NCBI GenBank assembly: GCA_020628635.1
Contig: JAHDEU010000142.1
Coordinates: 1 to 6,192, forward strand
Source of the DNA: Hellea sp.
GTDB lineage: Bacteria; Pseudomonadota; Alphaproteobacteria; Caulobacterales; Maricaulaceae
Length of the DNA: 6,192 nucleotides
Direction of reading: 5' to 3'
This document shows, in pieces, positions 4,746 through 6,192 of this stretch. Numbering within the stretch: the first letter of the stretch is position 1; each line of letters opens with the position of its first letter. The notes beneath the pieces are model-generated. The model was not told where the DNA came from, did no database searches, and saw nothing but the letters and a program-made list of their open reading frames with translations. The translations under genes were made by a program, and so were the position numbers.

Positions 4746-5060
4746 GTGACCGTCTGGGTTTACATGATGACCAACAAGCCACGCGGCCTATTCTATGTAG
4801 GGATCACTAACGACCCGCCTGCGCGCCATGCCGAGCACCTATCCGGCAAGGGCGCGAAGCACGTTCGGCGCTACGGACTGAACCGCGTCGTTTGGTTTCA
4901 GGCTCACGCCTGCCGCGACGATGCCTTGGCCGTGGAGGCCCGGATGAAGCGCTGGGCACGCAGCATAAAGATCGACGCTGTGGAAAGAGACAACCCGCAA
5001 TGGCTCGACCTCTCGCGCGACTGGTTCGCCGAAGCGGCTTCGACGCCGGCTTGGAACTAG
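4746..5060 (+). CDS. Small GIY-YIG nuclease-domain protein
   Basis: This 104-aa protein is a minimal, stand-alone GIY-YIG domain of the UvrC/YhbQ-like type. The first motif is VYMM with Tyr6 (the GIY position) and the second FYVG with Tyr17 (YIG). They are followed by Arg27 and His31 in ARHAEHL, Tyr43 in RRYG, VVWFQAH on a core strand, the metal-binding Glu64 in AVEARMK, and NPQW (83-86). All catalytic positions seem intact, so it should be an active single-metal nuclease. It has no separate DNA-binding domain. The GTG at 4746 is chosen because it begins just before the first core strand; the ATG at 4764 would remove that strand. An in-frame ATG at 4659 lies inside the SDR gene and would translate the left repeat. 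No ribosome binding site is visible for any start. The gene is bounded by 35-bp inverted repeats and interrupts the plus-strand metabolic unit. Confidence 0.85.
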   Translation: MTVWVYMMTNKPRGLFYVGITNDPPARHAEHLSGKGAKHVRRYGLNRVVWFQAHACRDDALAVEARMKRWARSIKIDAVERDNPQWLDLSRDWFAEAASTPAWN

Positions 5061-5091
5061 ACGAGAGCGGCCCCGGGACAAGCCCGGGGAC
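5057..5091 (-). repeat. Right 35-bp inverted repeat of the GIY-YIG cassette
   Basis: It is the reverse complement of the left repeat at 33 of 35 positions. Its stem CCCCGGG (5071-5077), loop ACAAG, CCCGGGG (5083-5089) is perfect. One of the two differences lies in the loop and the other outside the stem. Its first four bases, CTAG, include the nuclease stop codon. Confidence 0.85.
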
Positions 5092-5094
5092 GAC

Positions 5095-5099
5095 AAGGA
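5095..5099 (+). promoter_or_regulatory. Ribosome binding site of the PuuE-like gene
   Basis: AAGGA lies four bases before the ATG at 5104 and three bases beyond the right repeat edge. The gene therefore keeps its own translation signal despite the adjacent cassette, which supports the 5104 start. Confidence 0.7.
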
Positions 5100-5103
5100 T
5101 TTT

Positions 5104-5997
5104 ATGACGGATTTATCGCTCCCCCCCGACCCCGCGCCCGCTGGCTTCACCTGGCCTGGCGGCAAGACCCTCGCCGTTTCCCTCGTCGTCAATGTCGAGG
5201 AGGGCGCGGAGCGATCCATCCTGAAGGGCGACAAGGGGCCGGAACCTGTCGATGAGCTTCTCCCGCCGCTCAAGGCGCCGATCCGGGTGCATGGCAATGA
5301 GAGTTCCTACCAATACGGCATCAACCGCGGCGCGCCGCGCGTGCTGGAGCGGCTGGAGCGGGCGGGCGTGTCAGCCACCTGGACGATCTGTGCGGAGGCG
5401 CTGGAGAAAGCGCCGTGGCTGGGAGAAGCGATTGCGGCGCGGGGGGACGAGCCGGCCAATCACGGTTATCGCTGGCTGTTCACTTTCAACATGAGCGAAG
5501 ATGAGGAGCGCGCCTTCGTGCAGCGCGGGACGGACAGCATTGCCCGGACCTGCGGGCGCAAACCTGTCGGCTATCTGTCGCGCTATCTGCACCGGAACGA
5601 GCTGCGCGCCACGCTGGCCGATCTCGGCTATCTATACCACATGGATGACTACTCAGACGACTTTCCGCGCTGGGAGCAGACCGCGCACGGCCCCATCGTG
5701 GTCATGCCCTACGCGGTCGACAGCAACGACATGAAGTTCTGGCTCTCGCCCGCTTTCACGCCCGATATGTGGGTCGACTATGCCTGCCGGACATTCGATG
5801 CGTTGCTCAAAGAGTCCCGCACTCACGGCGCGCGCATGATGAGCTTGGGGCTGCATCTTCGCATCATTGGTCGCCCCGGTCGGATTGCAGCGCTCGACGC
5901 CGTGCTCGACCACATCACCGGCCACGACGATGTCTGGATCGCCACGCGCGAGGACATCGCGAGTGCCTTCGCCGCCGCCGTTCCCAAGCCCGCGTAA
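5104..5997 (+). CDS. PuuE/allantoinase-like polysaccharide deacetylase-family hydrolase
   Basis: This 297-aa protein has the NodB/polysaccharide-deacetylase fold, in the branch of cofactor-independent allantoinase PuuE and cyclic-imide hydrolases rather than true sugar deacetylases. Family-like segments are VVNVEEGAE (28-36), corresponding to the N-Y-E-E-G-G motif of PuuE, followed by LKGDKGPE. Others are ATWTICAEA (91-99), NHGYRW (119-124) with a likely metal or catalytic His120, YHMDDYSDDFP (178-188), PYAVDSNDMKF (202-212), and LHLRIIGRPGR (250-260) with His251 near the C-terminal active-site edge. It lacks a signal peptide, as expected for a cytosolic small-molecule hydrolase. The likely reaction is hydrolysis of a cyclic amide or imide C-N bond. 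No purine-catabolism gene is nearby, so allantoin is not implied. It follows the HapK-like and SDR genes, separated by the GIY-YIG cassette, and may be co-transcribed with them. Confidence 0.87.
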   Translation: MTDLSLPPDPAPAGFTWPGGKTLAVSLVVNVEEGAERSILKGDKGPEPVDELLPPLKAPIRVHGNESSYQYGINRGAPRVLERLERAGVSATWTICAEALEKAPWLGEAIAARGDEPANHGYRWLFTFNMSEDEERAFVQRGTDSIARTCGRKPVGYLSRYLHRNELRATLADLGYLYHMDDYSDDFPRWEQTAHGPIVVMPYAVDSNDMKFWLSPAFTPDMWVDYACRTFDALLKESRTHGARMMSLGLHLRIIGRPGRIAALDAVLDHITGHDDVWIATREDIASAFAAAVPKPA

Positions 5998-6000
5998 CCG

Positions 6001-6026
6001 TGCTATATTCAAAATGAATACAGGAG
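6001..6026 (+). promoter_or_regulatory. Promoter, operator and RBS of the antitoxin gene
   Basis: TGCTATATT (6001-6009) is a good extended -10 element starting four bases after the previous stop codon. It overlaps a perfect inverted repeat TATTCA-AAA-TGAATA (6006-6020), a plausible operator for the ribbon-helix-helix antitoxin encoded just downstream. AGGAG (6022-6026) is the ribosome binding site, seven bases before the ATG. Autorepression by antitoxin or antitoxin-toxin complex is typical of ParDE-type modules. Confidence 0.65.
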
Positions 6027-6033
6027 ACTGATC

Positions 6034-6192
6034 ATGGCAAGCACGAGTTTCTCACTGGGCGAATACTGGACCAACTTCATCGCCGAGCAGGTGGAGAGCG
6101 GCCGCTACGAGTCGGCGTCCGCCGTCGTGCGCGATGCCCTGCGGCTGGCCGAGGAGCGTGGGAAACTGGACGCCATGCACTCGGCCCTGGCG
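6034..6192 (+). CDS. ParD-type ribbon-helix-helix antitoxin (N-terminal part, cut by window edge)
   Basis: The 53 codons seen read MASTSFSLGEYWTNFIAEQV and continue with ESGRYESASAVVRDALRLAEERG. This is the CopG/ParD ribbon-helix-helix pattern: a short beta-strand (TSFSLG), helix A (EYWTNFIAEQVESG), the turn RYESASAVVRDAL and helix B. ParD proteins are about 80-100 aa. They dimerise to bind operator DNA, and use their C-terminal tail to neutralise a ParE/RelE-fold toxin. The tail and the expected overlapping toxin gene lie beyond the right edge. It has its own promoter and a 15-bp inverted-repeat operator, so it is transcriptionally independent of the upstream metabolic genes. Confidence 0.88.
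   Translation, partial: MASTSFSLGEYWTNFIAEQVESGRYESASAVVRDALRLAEERGKLDAMHSALA

Larger units (their letters stand above)
4709..5091 (+). mobile_element. Candidate GIY-YIG cassette bounded by 35-bp inverted repeats
   Basis: A single small nuclease gene is enclosed by inverted repeats at 4709-4743 and 5057-5091 that match at 33 of 35 positions. The whole unit is about 383 bp and sits between the SDR stop (4687) and the ribosome binding site of the next gene (5095). One repeat ends two bases before the nuclease start; the other contains its TAG stop at 5058-5060. I see no clear target-site duplication. The compact gene-plus-terminal-repeat layout suggests mobilisation or copying as a unit, like REP elements flanking a RAYT gene, but with a GIY-YIG enzyme. 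Mobility is inferred. Confidence 0.45.

Noticed and set aside
5104..5997. Naming the deacetylase-family gene puuE or assigning allantoin as substrate
   Set aside because: Motifs place it near PuuE, but no purine-degradation gene is nearby and substrate-binding residues cannot be verified without alignment.
1..6192. CRISPR array, tRNA/rRNA genes, integrase attachment sites
   Set aside because: No regularly spaced direct repeats, no cloverleaf-like sequence and no integrase gene seen on either strand.

Overview
The base composition is high-GC and coding is dense. The gene set is an Lrp/AsnC regulator, a HapK/REDY-like protein and a PuuE-type deacetylase, with short GC-rich inverted repeats and a FnrL/FixK-style TTGAT-N4-GTCAA site. 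Together these suggest an alphaproteobacterial chromosome, most likely a sphingomonad. That placement is inferred from style and memory; the window has no marker gene.

Layout. (1) Positions 1-915: the 5' part of a PLP-dependent cysteine-synthase-family gene (minus strand) diverges from a DecR-like Lrp/AsnC regulator (plus strand). (2) Positions 912-3424, minus strand: a three-gene unit read as SAM-dependent methyltransferase, then a 120-aa protein of unknown function, then an alpha/beta-hydrolase-fold protein whose catalytic serine and histidine appear to be missing. The 160-bp gap after the methyltransferase is filled by a head-to-head pair of hairpin-forming repeats. (3) Positions 3425-3536: a divergent promoter region with a near-perfect FNR/FixK-type palindrome. 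(4) Positions 3537-5997, plus strand: a HapK/REDY-like small protein, an SDR oxidoreductase coupled to it by a GTGA overlap, a small GIY-YIG nuclease gene, and a PuuE/allantoinase-like member of the polysaccharide deacetylase family. (5) Positions 6001-6192: a promoter with an inverted-repeat operator and the start of a ParD-type antitoxin gene.

How the genes may work together. The two divergent units share one regulatory region and encode plausible small-molecule enzymes: a methyltransferase, an SDR, a probable cyclic-amide or imide hydrolase, a HapK-like protein of the dimeric alpha+beta barrel type, and a non-canonical alpha/beta-hydrolase. I read this as one uncharacterised metabolic locus, perhaps under oxygen-responsive control. 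The substrate cannot be read from the sequence.

The most unusual structure is the GIY-YIG gene. It is enclosed by 35-bp inverted repeats (33/35 identical) that carry their own 7-bp stems. One repeat lies just before the GTG start and the other contains the stop codon. It looks like a compact nuclease-plus-repeat cassette of about 383 bp inserted into the plus-strand operon.
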